Assembly: GCA_900316965.1 (NCBI GenBank)
Contig: ONEY01000003.1
Span: 62,001-126,000 of the forward strand
DNA from: an uncultured Bacteroidales bacterium
GTDB taxonomy: Bacteria; Bacteroidota; Bacteroidia; Bacteroidales; P3
Length of the DNA stretch: 64,000 nucleotides
Reading direction: 5' to 3'
The notes beneath the pieces were generated by a model. It saw nothing but the letters and a program-made list of their open reading frames with translations, was not told the DNA's origin and did not search any database. Within the stretch, counting starts at the first letter, position 1. Each line of letters starts with the position of its first letter. Below are positions 9,187 through 17,318 of the stretch, piece after piece. The translations under genes were made by a program, and so were the position numbers.

Positions 9187-9777
9187 TTAGAATCTGTAGC
9201 CAAGACGAATGGGAACAAAGCATGTCTGCTGTGTGTAGGCAAAAGCTACCTCGAGGAAAATACTCTTGTAGTTGTGCTCCATGTTGCGCGAGGCATGGCT
9301 GAAAAACCAATTGACACCCGTGGCGATTTCGAGATAGGGTTTCAATGTGTTGCCGTATGGCGTATCGGCCATCATATAACTGGCACCAATTTTTGCGCCA
9401 AACATTGGAGCCCATTCCTCATTAAGGGGACGATAGTCAAAATCGACAAAAGCCATAGGACAATGCCATCCGTCAGCGATATTTAGACTCGATATATCCT
9501 TGGGTTTTGCGACAAAGCAATAACCAAGACCAAGACCCAAGAAAAAATCTTGCTTGATGTTGAAGCCATTAATGACATTGATGTTCACAGCATGACGCAA
9601 ATCGTCAATAAGATATCCATACTCGCCTTTGTCACCAAGATTAGACACAAATGGCATGTAGCCTATCTCGCCTTTGAACATATATTCAACATCGGAGCGA
9701 TCTTGACGGAATTGTGCATTGGCTGACAACGAACAGAGCAGAGCTGCAAACAAAAATAAAACGCCTATCTTCTTCAT
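9187..9777 (-). CDS. Small outer-membrane beta-barrel protein
   Basis: 196 residues from the ATG at 9775-9777, chosen because it opens a proper signal peptide (MKKIGVLFLFAALLC.., cleavage after NAQ or ANA). The mature protein alternates short hydrophobic and aromatic strands (EYMFKGEIGYMPFVSN, FFLGLGLGYCFVAK, FLEVAFAYTQQ) and ends in RLGYRF. A C-terminal Phe is the usual BamA recognition signal, so I infer a barrel of about 8-10 strands in the outer membrane. Function is unknown. It is probably the first gene of an operon with rbfA and the LolE-like permease. Confidence 0.7.
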   Translation of the reverse strand: MKKIGVLFLFAALLCSLSANAQFRQDRSDVEYMFKGEIGYMPFVSNLGDKGEYGYLIDDLRHAVNINVINGFNIKQDFFLGLGLGYCFVAKPKDISSLNIADGWHCPMAFVDFDYRPLNEEWAPMFGAKIGASYMMADTPYGNTLKPYLEIATGVNWFFSHASRNMEHNYKSIFLEVAFAYTQQTCFVPIRLGYRF

Positions 9778-9830
9778 ATTATGAAATTTATTTATTATTA
9801 ACAAGTCAATAAACAACTAATTAAACTTTG

Positions 9831-9862
9831 CAAATTTACATAAATTTATCGAATTTGGCACA
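9831..9862 (-). promoter_or_regulatory. Probable promoter of the beta-barrel/rbfA operon
   Basis: On the minus strand the -7 element TAAATTTG (9831-9838) is exact. A 20-base spacer separates it from TGTG (9859-9862), a three-of-four match to the -33 TTTG. It lies about 55 bases upstream of the chosen start. Confidence 0.6.
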
Positions 9863-10014
9863 TATACACCGAAAATATTATATAAATTACACTATGTCAA
9901 CAAATTCATGGCATGTAACAAAATGATAAAAATATCGTCTTATGCATCAAAAATGACCGCTAATGTATAAAAATTGGCCTAAGAATAATTCTTACCACAA
10001 AAAAAATGTAAGTG

Positions 10015-11193
10015 TCAATTATTAAGTGTTTTTCGTATTGTATTGCCTATCAAAAATGAGTATAGTACTGGAAGCGCTATTATGGCGACAACCGCTGTAA
10101 CCCAGATTGTCGTGGCAGAAGGTACCGAGCTGAACACCATAGAAAGACGGCTTGCATAGAGCCCTCGCACCCATAATGCCACTAGAGCTGCCAACAACAA
10201 CACAACGACAGTAAGACCACTTATTACCATACGATAGAAACGTGCTATCTGTCGTTCTGCATAACCGATATTATAAAGATTAACGAAAAGATTGCGGTTT
10301 TTATGGACAATAAGGTTGAAACTAAGAACAATGAACGACACCGATAGCGCAATGATAACCAACGCTATGGCCATAACAAAAAACATGGCTAACTTGAAAA
10401 AAAAGGCTAGTTTGCTCGACTCTAACTCCGACTTGTTGATGTTTAGACCATTAAGTTCAAAGAAAGAGGGTATCTCTTCATGTGTGGCGTCGGTAAACTC
10501 CACTAGTATACGGCTGCAATGTTTTTCGTTGGCGGAGCCATACTCTTTGTTTGCCCACCTCAAAAAAGCGTCGGGAACAAGGATGGAGTTGATTTTACTG
10601 CTCAAACCAACAATGCGGCTATTGTAGACACGACGCTTGCCATTGCCTTCTACATAAATATTGAAAGAAACCTGCGACAGCATAGCCTCGCTGATAACGG
10701 GCAGCGACTGACTTTCGGCGAAACCAAAATTATAAAGGTTTAGATAATCCTCAGGAATGATGATAGGAAGAAAATCTGAGGTACTGTCCCAATGCCAGTC
10801 GTCGCTTTGGACATCGATATAGCTGTCGGGCACACTCTCAAAAAACATATCTGTGCCCATTCGTTGCCCACCAAAACTGATGGCGGCACTAGTATTGAAG
10901 GTGGCACTGTTGAAAAGAGCAACATCCTTGACAAACTCTTGCTCTCGTATTTTGTCCAGCTCCTTGTCGTTGAAATATATACCTTCTTTGTTTGCCGTCT
11001 TGAAAAGGGTGACATTTTTCGACACAGTGACAGTATGAGCTTTAAAGACATCAGTTTGCTGAGTAAGCAATGGCTTGAGGTCTACAAAAGCTTGTACTGC
11101 CAGCATCACCACCGACATACCCACCAGCAGGGTAAGGGCATATCCAACTATCTGAGAAGGTATGAGCGTCTTGCGTTGAAGTTTATAGAGCAT
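10015..11193 (-). CDS. FtsX-like ABC transporter permease
   Basis: A 392-residue permease with the MacB/FtsX plan: N-terminal helix (about 14-37), a periplasmic region of some 220 residues, and three C-terminal helices (about 265-385). The cytoplasmic loop NLFVNLYNIGYAERQIARFYR corresponds to the FtsX coupling segment. It is the last gene of an apparent operon DUF4836 lipoprotein, ATPase, permease, with 33 bases between ATPase and permease. The transporter is likely a homodimeric type VII (mechanotransmission) ABC system acting on an envelope process or lipoprotein rather than importing a solute. The sequence is divergent and the substrate unknown. Confidence 0.8.
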   Translation of the reverse strand: MLYKLQRKTLIPSQIVGYALTLLVGMSVVMLAVQAFVDLKPLLTQQTDVFKAHTVTVSKNVTLFKTANKEGIYFNDKELDKIREQEFVKDVALFNSATFNTSAAISFGGQRMGTDMFFESVPDSYIDVQSDDWHWDSTSDFLPIIIPEDYLNLYNFGFAESQSLPVISEAMLSQVSFNIYVEGNGKRRVYNSRIVGLSSKINSILVPDAFLRWANKEYGSANEKHCSRILVEFTDATHEEIPSFFELNGLNINKSELESSKLAFFFKLAMFFVMAIALVIIALSVSFIVLSFNLIVHKNRNLFVNLYNIGYAERQIARFYRMVISGLTVVVLLLAALVALWVRGLYASRLSMVFSSVPSATTIWVTAVVAIIALPVLYSFLIGNTIRKTLNN

Positions 11194-11226
11194 TGGAAAA
11201 CAGGATTTGCGAAATAAAAATAATGC

Positions 11227-11859
11227 TTACAATGTCATCACCTTATCGAAAGCGAAGAAGTCGATCGGATCTAAGGCGGTGACTATCATTCCCGCGCCCT
11301 GACGTCGAACTTCCTCCGAAACCATCTTGGCAACCGCGGCGGCGTTGTCGTTGTCAAGATGACTGAAAGGTTCGTCGAGGAGAATGAATTTAAAAGGTTG
11401 ACATAAAGCGCGAACAGCGGCAACACGCTGACGCTGGCCAAGGGAGAGTGTGGCGACAGGTTGTTTTTTCTTGTCGGCAGGCAGAATGGCATCGAGCATA
11501 TCCCCTATCTCTACATCGGTCTTGAAATGAGTGAGATTATTTTTCAACTGAACATTCTCCATCGCCGTCAATTCGGAGAAAAGACACAAGTCTTGAAACA
11601 AGTAGCTCAACACCGAGGTTCGCATGTAGGTACTATCTAAGTACGATTCAAGTCCTATGAAATCGATCGTCCCATCATATTGCGTATTGGAACCATATAT
11701 AAAATTGAGCAAGGACGACTTGCCGTGCCCAGACTTGGCGCATACCATATAACTTCTGCCCTGCTCGAAGAGGACAGAGGATTGCAAATATATGTCGGAA
11801 CCAGAGATTTCCGATTCCGACATATAGCGGGGCTTCAAATCATGAAGTTCAATAAGCAT
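11227..11859 (-). CDS. ABC transporter ATP-binding protein (LolD/MacB type)
   Basis: 210 residues from ATG 11857-11859 (MLIELHDLKPRY). This start overlaps the preceding DUF4836 gene by 11 bases, which suggests translational coupling; an earlier in-frame ATG only adds residues that overlap more. Walker A is CAKSGHGKSSL, the signature is LSLGQRQRVAAVRAL, and Walker B is FILLDEPFSHLD. It is shorter than average but complete. It should energise the FtsX-like permease encoded next. Confidence 0.92.
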   Translation of the reverse strand: MLIELHDLKPRYMSESEISGSDIYLQSSVLFEQGRSYMVCAKSGHGKSSLLNFIYGSNTQYDGTIDFIGLESYLDSTYMRTSVLSYLFQDLCLFSELTAMENVQLKNNLTHFKTDVEIGDMLDAILPADKKKQPVATLSLGQRQRVAAVRALCQPFKFILLDEPFSHLDNDNAAAVAKMVSEEVRRQGAGMIVTALDPIDFFAFDKVMTL

Positions 11860-13513
11860 AGTATTCTTCAACTTCCACTGTGTCAACCATATCTTCATCA
11901 ACGTACCCCACTTCAGTAGTGTCTGTATAATAGCTGTCGTTGTTACCTAACGCGTCGTTGAGATCTTCAGCCAAATCGGTGAGGAGCATAAAATTGTTGT
12001 CGACAAAATGGAGCAAGGCGAGAAGGCTGTTCTCCGTCTTGTCAGCTAAATAGATGCTCCATTCTGACTTATATTTGCTATCAACTATGGCCTCGGTGTA
12101 GTCAAGCCAATGGATTAGAAGTGTCGAGACATTGTCCGGAATAAGACTTGTAACGTTGACCGGATAGTGCGACAGATTCAAGTCTGCATAAAAATACTGG
12201 CCTTTCTTAACCTTGGAGGCGATACCATCCATGGATTTAGAATATCCGCCATCGACGAATTTCTGAGCATTGGCGGCACTGTTGGTGAGCATAATGGCCT
12301 TGTCGTTGATGGTTACATAAAGATTGAGACCAATTCCGTCAATAGGAATCTGATATATGTCGCCTCTCTTCTCTGCTTTTGCTTCGGCTAGCAACTGACG
12401 CCACAAGGATGCATCGCGGACATCACAAGCTAGGGCGAAAAGCGGCATGATGCCTGACTGGTCGTTGTCGACAAAATCGAACAGGCTTGCCACAAAGCTG
12501 CCACCAAGTGAATTCATAATCTGACGGACACTCATGCCGGCGACAACATCTTCGTCAACATCAATGCCTGCGTCGCGATTGTTAGCCAAAGCGTCGACAA
12601 GAGCGTTGAGTTTAAGGGAGTACGAGAAAGCGAGATAACTCTTTTCTGGCATATATTTGACCAAGTCGGAATTGAAATCCTGCTTGTACTCATTCATGAG
12701 CTTGGTGTCTATACCTTGGGTTTCGACAGAGAAACGGATTGCGCCTTTGTCGAAATCAAGATTGCAAGAGAAACTGCCTTTCTTCAACTCTTCTATGTTA
12801 CTCTTTGTCATTCCGCTGGCGGTGAGAACTTCAGAAATGTCATCAAATCCATCGGCAAGACGCATCAATGAACCAAAATTCATCCATAAACTGGCATCCT
12901 TACGGTCTTTCCAGTAGGCTTTGAAATTTTTGTTTGAGGCAAGGCTCGCTCCTTTAGAAAGATTCATAGCCGTGTTGATGTAAGGCACAGAACGGTTGTC
13001 AAAAATCATGATGGCGACCTCCTTGTTGTATGCCACATAGAAGTCCTCCATATCCGCCATCTTGTAACCATCGTATTTGTCTACTCTCATTTTGACTTTA
13101 CTGAGTTGAGCGCACTCCTCAAGGAACGACTCTAATCTCGACTCCTTCAGCACCTCGGCAAGAATAGCCATACGCTGATTCTCATCAATGAAAAACAGCA
13201 TGTCGCTATTTAGATTAATGCCTGTCGACTTGGGGTCCTTGATGAGCCTGTCGACCATTTCTGAAACACGTGGGTCTTCTTTGCGCAACTCTTGACGCGC
13301 CATCTTGACAAAAGCTATATTGTCTATATTCTGCACATCGGCTTTTTTCAATAGATTGGCAAGATTGACATCAATAACGCCAACTGCGTTATCGGGAATG
13401 TAATTAGCCAATTCGGGAGACTTTGAGCATGATGTCAGCAGCAACAAGCCACAAATCACAGCTATCAATCCCATGCGGAAATTTGAGAATTTCGTATTGT
13501 TTAAATGTTTCAT
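11849..13513 (-). CDS. DUF4836 family lipoprotein
   Basis: A 554-residue lipoprotein. The N-terminus has a hydrophobic core and lipobox LLLTSC, with Cys near residue 29. It resembles the Bacteroidota DUF4836 family (SPELANYIPDNAVGVIDVNLANLL; repeated MRVDKYDGYKMADMEDFYVA-type strands). The C-terminus is a striking acidic, Tyr-rich tail (DSYYTDTTEVGYVDEDMVDT.., ending YYAY). No enzyme motif is visible. The family has no established function that I know of. It leads the operon with the ATPase and FtsX-like permease and might be the periplasmic partner or substrate of that transporter; this is inference. Confidence 0.75.
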   Translation of the reverse strand: MKHLNNTKFSNFRMGLIAVICGLLLLTSCSKSPELANYIPDNAVGVIDVNLANLLKKADVQNIDNIAFVKMARQELRKEDPRVSEMVDRLIKDPKSTGINLNSDMLFFIDENQRMAILAEVLKESRLESFLEECAQLSKVKMRVDKYDGYKMADMEDFYVAYNKEVAIMIFDNRSVPYINTAMNLSKGASLASNKNFKAYWKDRKDASLWMNFGSLMRLADGFDDISEVLTASGMTKSNIEELKKGSFSCNLDFDKGAIRFSVETQGIDTKLMNEYKQDFNSDLVKYMPEKSYLAFSYSLKLNALVDALANNRDAGIDVDEDVVAGMSVRQIMNSLGGSFVASLFDFVDNDQSGIMPLFALACDVRDASLWRQLLAEAKAEKRGDIYQIPIDGIGLNLYVTINDKAIMLTNSAANAQKFVDGGYSKSMDGIASKVKKGQYFYADLNLSHYPVNVTSLIPDNVSTLLIHWLDYTEAIVDSKYKSEWSIYLADKTENSLLALLHFVDNNFMLLTDLAEDLNDALGNNDSYYTDTTEVGYVDEDMVDTVEVEEYYAY

Positions 13514-13588
13514 ATAATATGGATTAATAATGAATTATAATGCAATAATTGATACAGGGTGCACATTCAAGAGATTGAAATATGGATG

Positions 13589-13596
13589 CAAATATA
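13589..13596 (-). promoter_or_regulatory. Probable -7 element for the DUF4836/ABC operon
   Basis: TATATTTG on the minus strand, matching TAnnTTTG, about 75 bases upstream of the DUF4836 start. No clear TTTG at -33. It lies directly beside the terminator hairpin of the upstream NatAB operon. Confidence 0.5.
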
Positions 13597-13599
13597 CGA

Positions 13600-13636
13600 A
13601 AAAAGGTGCACAGGCATTATTCCTGCACACCTTTTT
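13600..13636. terminator. Intrinsic terminator, possibly bidirectional
   Basis: Arms 13600-13614 and 13622-13636 pair except for a 2x2 internal loop, around the loop CATTATT, with A/T tracts on both sides. On the minus strand it ends the NatAB exporter operon just before the DUF4836 promoter. Confidence 0.75.
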
Positions 13637-13661
13637 CATACGAATCAAACAATTAAATGTT

Positions 13662-14912
13662 TCATTTTCCGAACATTATTTTCTCACTATTGAACATCCG
13701 CGACAATCCCCACACGGCCAATCCGGCATAAACAATGTTGGAAACTAGGGTTACTATGACTGTCGTCCAACTCAGATCGTGTCCAAACACCGCGGTCAAC
13801 GTCTCTATACTGTTGTAAAAAGGAATGGCATAAACCGCAACGTTTTGTGGAACATCACTCTGGAACATAGGCATAAGTCCGGCAAAGACAATGACCAACA
13901 TGAAAGGTGTTATCATAGTTCCGGCATTCTTTACATCTTTGGCAAAGGCTGAGAGGACACTAACGGCGCTGGCCATAATAAGCACGGCGGAGAGGATGAT
14001 GAGAAGCAGAGCGGCATAATCCTCAAAAGCATAGTTGAAAGGTATTTCCACATCCTCTGATCCTCCCATCATTTTGGGCAGCGAAAGCGCAATACCCAAG
14101 AAACTGGAGATACCACTTAAGAGGGCCATACAGCTAAGCGACACCACCTTACCAAGAGCCAACTCGTTGCGACGCATAGGAGTAACAAGTAATGTTGCTA
14201 TGGTGCCACGTTCCTTTTCACCAGCTATGGCGCTAGGAGCAATAGCCATAGTGCCACTGAAAAGCATCATAATAATCAGCATTGGCAACAGTTTGCTCCA
14301 TATCATGGCTCCTTTGTCATCCATAGTAGCTTGGTCGAACTTCTGATCCTCGCTATCAGCACGGTTTATGTCGAACTTGTTGCTCATGTGGTCTTCGTAT
14401 GAGGTAAGGACCGCTGTGAGTTCGGTGTATACTCGTGATGACGCATTATTTGCACTGTTATAATAGATTTCCACATTTTGTGCTGGCACCCCTGACGCTG
14501 GCTCATAAGAAGCTACAAGGCTGTCGAAATTGGCGGGGAAACGCATCAAGACAACATTAAGGTCTTTGTCCTCGATAAGGTCAATGTCGGGTTGACCAAA
14601 GCTAGTATTGACGAAAGTAATATTAGTATCTACACTGGTCATAATCGGAGCAAGGCTCGAGGGCATGTTCTCGACAGAGACAGAGACGACATCGTTGGCA
14701 CCTTCCTCTATCATTTTGCCAATACCATCGCCCATAAGACTATAAATAAAATATATGAGCAAACCTGGCATGATGACCGAAGTGAAGAACAAAGAGCGGT
14801 CGCCAAAGAAACGGGCAAACTCTTTTTTGATAATTGTCATTGTGTTGCCCTTACGCTTGGACTGCTGGGATACCGGTGCGCCTTCGGAAGGCTGAGCGTT
14901 GAAGTTATTCAT
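13662..14912 (-). CDS. ABC-2 type transporter permease (NatB-like)
   Basis: A 416-residue ABC-2 membrane protein: one N-terminal helix (about 40-62), a large extracytoplasmic domain (about 65-200), then five or six helices. The cytoplasmic motif GEKERGTIATLLVTPMRRNELALGK is the hallmark of ABC-2/NatB permeases. An internal ATG at 14840 (MTIIKKEFARFF) is an equally likely true start, since the first 24 residues are polar and family members begin near KEF. It follows its ATPase gene by two bases. NatAB systems export sodium or drugs; the substrate here is not known. Confidence 0.9.
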   Translation of the reverse strand: MNNFNAQPSEGAPVSQQSKRKGNTMTIIKKEFARFFGDRSLFFTSVIMPGLLIYFIYSLMGDGIGKMIEEGANDVVSVSVENMPSSLAPIMTSVDTNITFVNTSFGQPDIDLIEDKDLNVVLMRFPANFDSLVASYEPASGVPAQNVEIYYNSANNASSRVYTELTAVLTSYEDHMSNKFDINRADSEDQKFDQATMDDKGAMIWSKLLPMLIIMMLFSGTMAIAPSAIAGEKERGTIATLLVTPMRRNELALGKVVSLSCMALLSGISSFLGIALSLPKMMGGSEDVEIPFNYAFEDYAALLLIILSAVLIMASAVSVLSAFAKDVKNAGTMITPFMLVIVFAGLMPMFQSDVPQNVAVYAIPFYNSIETLTAVFGHDLSWTTVIVTLVSNIVYAGLAVWGLSRMFNSEKIMFGK

Positions 14913-14914
14913 AA

Positions 14915-15691
14915 TTATTCCTCCCCTCCTTTCTGTTGTTTATAAATTTCGAAGAAACGGTCTTCTATTGTCATCCCGTCGCGGACCTCGTCGAGGGAGC
15001 CGCAAACGCACATCTTGCCGTCGATAATGATTCCCACACGGTCACAGAGACGCTCCACAAGGCTGAAAATATGCGTTGACAGGATTATCGTCTTCCCCTG
15101 GTCACGAAGCTCCTGAAGGTAGTCGGTAACAGTGCGTGCTGTAAGCACATCAAGACCATTAGTAGGCTCGTCGAAGATAATAATCTCAGGGTCATGAACA
15201 AGTGATATAACCAGAGACAGCTTCTGCTTCATACCTGTTGAGAGATTGGCAACCTTCACTTCGGCAAATTTATCTATTCCGAAACGGGCAAACATCTGCT
15301 CTTTGCGCTGCTTCATCACATCTTCAGGCACACTGTGCAATTGGCTGAAGAAAGTAAACAGATAGTTGGGGGTAAAGAAATCCTCTAGTTTCAACTCGCT
15401 GGTGAGAAAGCCTATCTTAGCACGGACACCTTCAGGGTCAGTCACCACACTGCAACCATCAAGCCATGCATCTCCGTTGTCGGGACGTATCAATGTAGAA
15501 AGCATGCGTAATGTGGTAGTCTTGCCAGCACCATTGGGGCCAAGCAAGCCAAAGATTTCGCCACGATTGGCGGTAAAACTTAGCGAGTCGACAGCTACCT
15601 TCTTTTTGTCGGTAGTGCGCTCTATTTTTTGTTGCTTTTTCGAAAGTGTGAAGGTCTTGCTCAGCGCCTCCACACGTAAGATCTCTTCCAT
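14915..15691 (-). CDS. ABC transporter ATP-binding protein (NatA-like)
   Basis: 258 residues. Walker A LLGPNGAGKTTTLRMLSTL, signature LSTGMKQKLSLVISLVHDP, Walker B IIIFDEPTNGLD, and H-loop ILSTHIFSLVERLCDRVGII are all intact. It belongs to the NatA/CcmA group that pairs with ABC-2 permeases. The stop is two bases before the permease start, so the pair forms one transporter. A loop near residue 20 (KKQQKIERTTDKKKVAVD) is longer than usual but is also seen in NatA proteins. Confidence 0.94.
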   Translation of the reverse strand: MEEILRVEALSKTFTLSKKQQKIERTTDKKKVAVDSLSFTANRGEIFGLLGPNGAGKTTTLRMLSTLIRPDNGDAWLDGCSVVTDPEGVRAKIGFLTSELKLEDFFTPNYLFTFFSQLHSVPEDVMKQRKEQMFARFGIDKFAEVKVANLSTGMKQKLSLVISLVHDPEIIIFDEPTNGLDVLTARTVTDYLQELRDQGKTIILSTHIFSLVERLCDRVGIIIDGKMCVCGSLDEVRDGMTIEDRFFEIYKQQKGGEE

Positions 15692-15743
15692 AAAATTGAT
15701 TTGTCTTTATTTAAAATAATAAACGATTCATTGCCATGAAATA

Positions 15744-16220
15744 TTACAACTCCCCATTTTTTTTCTTGTTTTCTCTGAATTCTTCCACAATCATCGTAAC
15801 ACACCAAGAAACCAAAACAATAACGATAAGTATGGCTAACAGAAGCGCAAGTGTTTCTATCCAAGGCTTCTGCCAAAGGTCAGAACAGTAGTCGAAAAGG
15901 CCGTATAACTCAAAGAAAAAAGTGAATAGGGACATCCACACTAGGCGAGTGCGGTTTGAGTCGGCGACACGCTCATCTTTAACCCATTTCAGACGGCCTT
16001 CAACCATTTTGAAACCCCAATTCATGTTTTTTATGTTCGGCAACCATGTGATGAACACTCCTCCAGCAAGAATGGCAAGCGAATAGCACAGATAACCCAC
16101 ATAGAATCCCGCACCCTGATTTTTTATCTGCAACGCCATCAGTATGTTACCGGCAACGACAACCATCGCTGCCATTGCGCATCCAATCAGCGCAAATGTT
16201 TTCTTTGCTTCTATTGTCAT
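15744..16220 (-). CDS. Integral membrane protein, unknown function
   Basis: 158 residues from ATG 16218-16220 (MTIEAKKTFALIG), which overlaps the previous stop in an ATGA arrangement and so is the natural start. Four hydrophobic helices: about 8-30, 40-60, 90-110 and 118-142, with a charged C-terminus (EEFRENKKKNGEL). I do not recognise the family. It is the last gene of the SPFH/Arc/membrane operon and may work with the preceding membrane protein. Confidence 0.7.
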   Translation of the reverse strand: MTIEAKKTFALIGCAMAAMVVVAGNILMALQIKNQGAGFYVGYLCYSLAILAGGVFITWLPNIKNMNWGFKMVEGRLKWVKDERVADSNRTRLVWMSLFTFFFELYGLFDYCSDLWQKPWIETLALLLAILIVIVLVSWCVTMIVEEFRENKKKNGEL

Positions 16221-16696
16221 ACGCTTTCTCCTTTCTGTCGTCTGTATCTTACAATCCCCATTATAAATCCAAACAACGCTATAATTATTCCAAGAAACTT
16301 TATATATACTTTTAACGAAAAATCCCAGAATGTGTCGGGCCATATTGTCCCAAGGGCAAACATCGGCACTATCAACGAAAGTACCCAACTGGACCATCCT
16401 ATCTCAATAGTTAAGTGCCAGCCGTCACCACTTTTATATTGGCGCTGCTCCTTGACAATATGCCAATTCTTCAATCTCAGTATGTAATATTTTTTCCCTG
16501 CCTTGGTACAACGCAATTCTATCCAACTGCATAGCAGGCAGAACAAAGCCAACCCAAGACAAAGCCAAAAAATAAAGTTAAATATCTTTAGGTCCTCGCC
16601 CTTTATTAGGATAAATCCCAACAATCCTCCGACAAGGAAGTTCAGCAGAGACAAAGCACCAAAGACCATAGTCAATATCTTATTTTTCATTTTCAA
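16217..16696 (-). CDS. Integral membrane protein, unknown function
   Basis: 159 residues with helices at about 9-30, 38-58, 100-120 and 130-150 and a central polar segment (KKYYILRLKNWHIVKEQRQY..). It overlaps both neighbours by four bases (ATGA type), so the three genes Arc-like/this/next are translationally coupled. No known family recognised. The central segment could be a small soluble domain facing the cytoplasm. Confidence 0.7.
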   Translation of the reverse strand: MKMKNKILTMVFGALSLLNFLVGGLLGFILIKGEDLKIFNFIFWLCLGLALFCLLCSWIELRCTKAGKKYYILRLKNWHIVKEQRQYKSGDGWHLTIEIGWSSWVLSLIVPMFALGTIWPDTFWDFSLKVYIKFLGIIIALFGFIMGIVRYRRQKGESV

Positions 16697-16875
16697 CCCT
16701 CCTTTTTCTGCTCAACGTCTTCGGTTTTACGTTTCGGGTAGCGCTTGGCTTTCTTCAGCGCCTCGGACAATATCCACTCTATCTGACCGTTGGTGCTGCG
16801 GAACTCGTCCGCAGCCCAACGCTCGATAGCGTCATAGACGTCGCTTTCTACCCGAAGTGCAAAAGATTTTTTCAT
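16693..16875 (-). CDS. Arc-family ribbon-helix-helix DNA-binding protein
   Basis: 60 residues. KKSFALRVESDVYDAIERWA is a classic ribbon-helix-helix start (a beta strand with alternating residues, then helix A), followed by RSTNGQIEWILSEALKKA (helix B). The basic tail KRYPKRKTED is unusual but common in Arc-like proteins of Bacteroidota. It should bind DNA as a dimer, probably autoregulating the operon. It overlaps the next membrane gene by four bases. No toxin homologue is evident beside it, so I do not call it an antitoxin. Confidence 0.85.
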   Translation of the reverse strand: MKKSFALRVESDVYDAIERWAADEFRSTNGQIEWILSEALKKAKRYPKRKTEDVEQKKEG

Positions 16876-16878
16876 ATC

Positions 16879-16913
16879 CTTAACTTTGACTTTAACATTA
16901 ACGTTAACTTCAG
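16879..16913. repeat. Left arm of inverted hexamer-repeat pair
   Basis: Read on the minus strand this is CTGAAGTTAACGTTAATG.. followed by more GTTANN-type hexamers. It mirrors the arm at 17284-17316 on the plus strand. The four-helix-bundle stop codon lies inside this arm. Confidence 0.7.
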
Positions 16914-17278
16914 TTAGAACTACAGCGTATGGTTAGAATCAAACCATTTAGTTGTTTTTCTATAGATGCAAGTTTTGTCCGGATGTCGCAATACTGCTCT
17001 TCAGATATATATCCAACATTTTTTGATATCAGCAGTTGTGTTTCTGTCTCAAACGCAGAACCTAATGCGATACTTAGGAAGTGAGCGAATTCTCCATCGG
17101 AGATTCTTCCTGCACATTCCGCAATATTGGAGCTGATAGAAACAACAGACCTTTGCATTTGGTCGCACAATCCCTTTTTCTCAAACCACGGCATTTCGCT
17201 CGTTATCTGGTAAATGTGTGTCGCCAAATCCACAGCTTCTTTCCAAACGCTATAATCTCTGAAGTTACGAGCTCCCAT
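16910..17278 (-). CDS. Four-helix bundle protein (23S rRNA intervening-sequence family)
   Basis: A 122-residue all-helical protein of the S23/Avd-like four-helix bundle family: DYSVWKEAVDLATHIYQIT, KKGLCDQMQRSVVSISSNIAEC, FAHFLSIALGSAFETETQLL and a last helix after EEQYCDIRTKLASIEKQL. These match the family motifs LWQ-x-A, R-AxSIxxNIAEG and FLxIAxGSxxExExxL. Members occur in rRNA intervening sequences and as stand-alone genes; their role is mostly unknown, and a relative (Avd) assists diversity-generating retroelements. Here it splits an otherwise compact operon between SPFH and Arc genes, and its ends abut an inverted pair of hexamer repeats, so it looks inserted. Confidence 0.9.
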   Translation of the reverse strand: MGARNFRDYSVWKEAVDLATHIYQITSEMPWFEKKGLCDQMQRSVVSISSNIAECAGRISDGEFAHFLSIALGSAFETETQLLISKNVGYISEEQYCDIRTKLASIEKQLNGLILTIRCSSN

Positions 17279-17283
17279 TGTAT

Positions 17284-17316
17284 CTGAAGTTAAAGTTAGG
17301 GTTAATGTTAAGGTTT
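17284..17316. repeat. Right arm of inverted hexamer-repeat pair
   Basis: CTGAAGTTAAAGTTAGGG.. continues as degenerate GTTANN hexamers (GTTAAA, GTTAGG, GTTAAT, GTTAAG), resembling telomere-type repeats. The first ten bases CTGAAGTTAA are identical, inverted, to the arm after the four-helix-bundle stop. The right arm begins six bases before the gene's start codon (counting on the minus strand). Confidence 0.7.
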
Positions 17317-17318
17317 AT

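Noticed and set aside
16693..16875. Arc-like protein as an antitoxin of a toxin-antitoxin pair
   Set aside because: Its coupled partner is a four-helix membrane protein with no toxin motif; operon context with SPFH does not fit.
16910..17278. Diversity-generating retroelement (Avd-like accessory gene)
   Set aside because: No reverse transcriptase, template or variable repeat is found nearby; only the fold family is shared.
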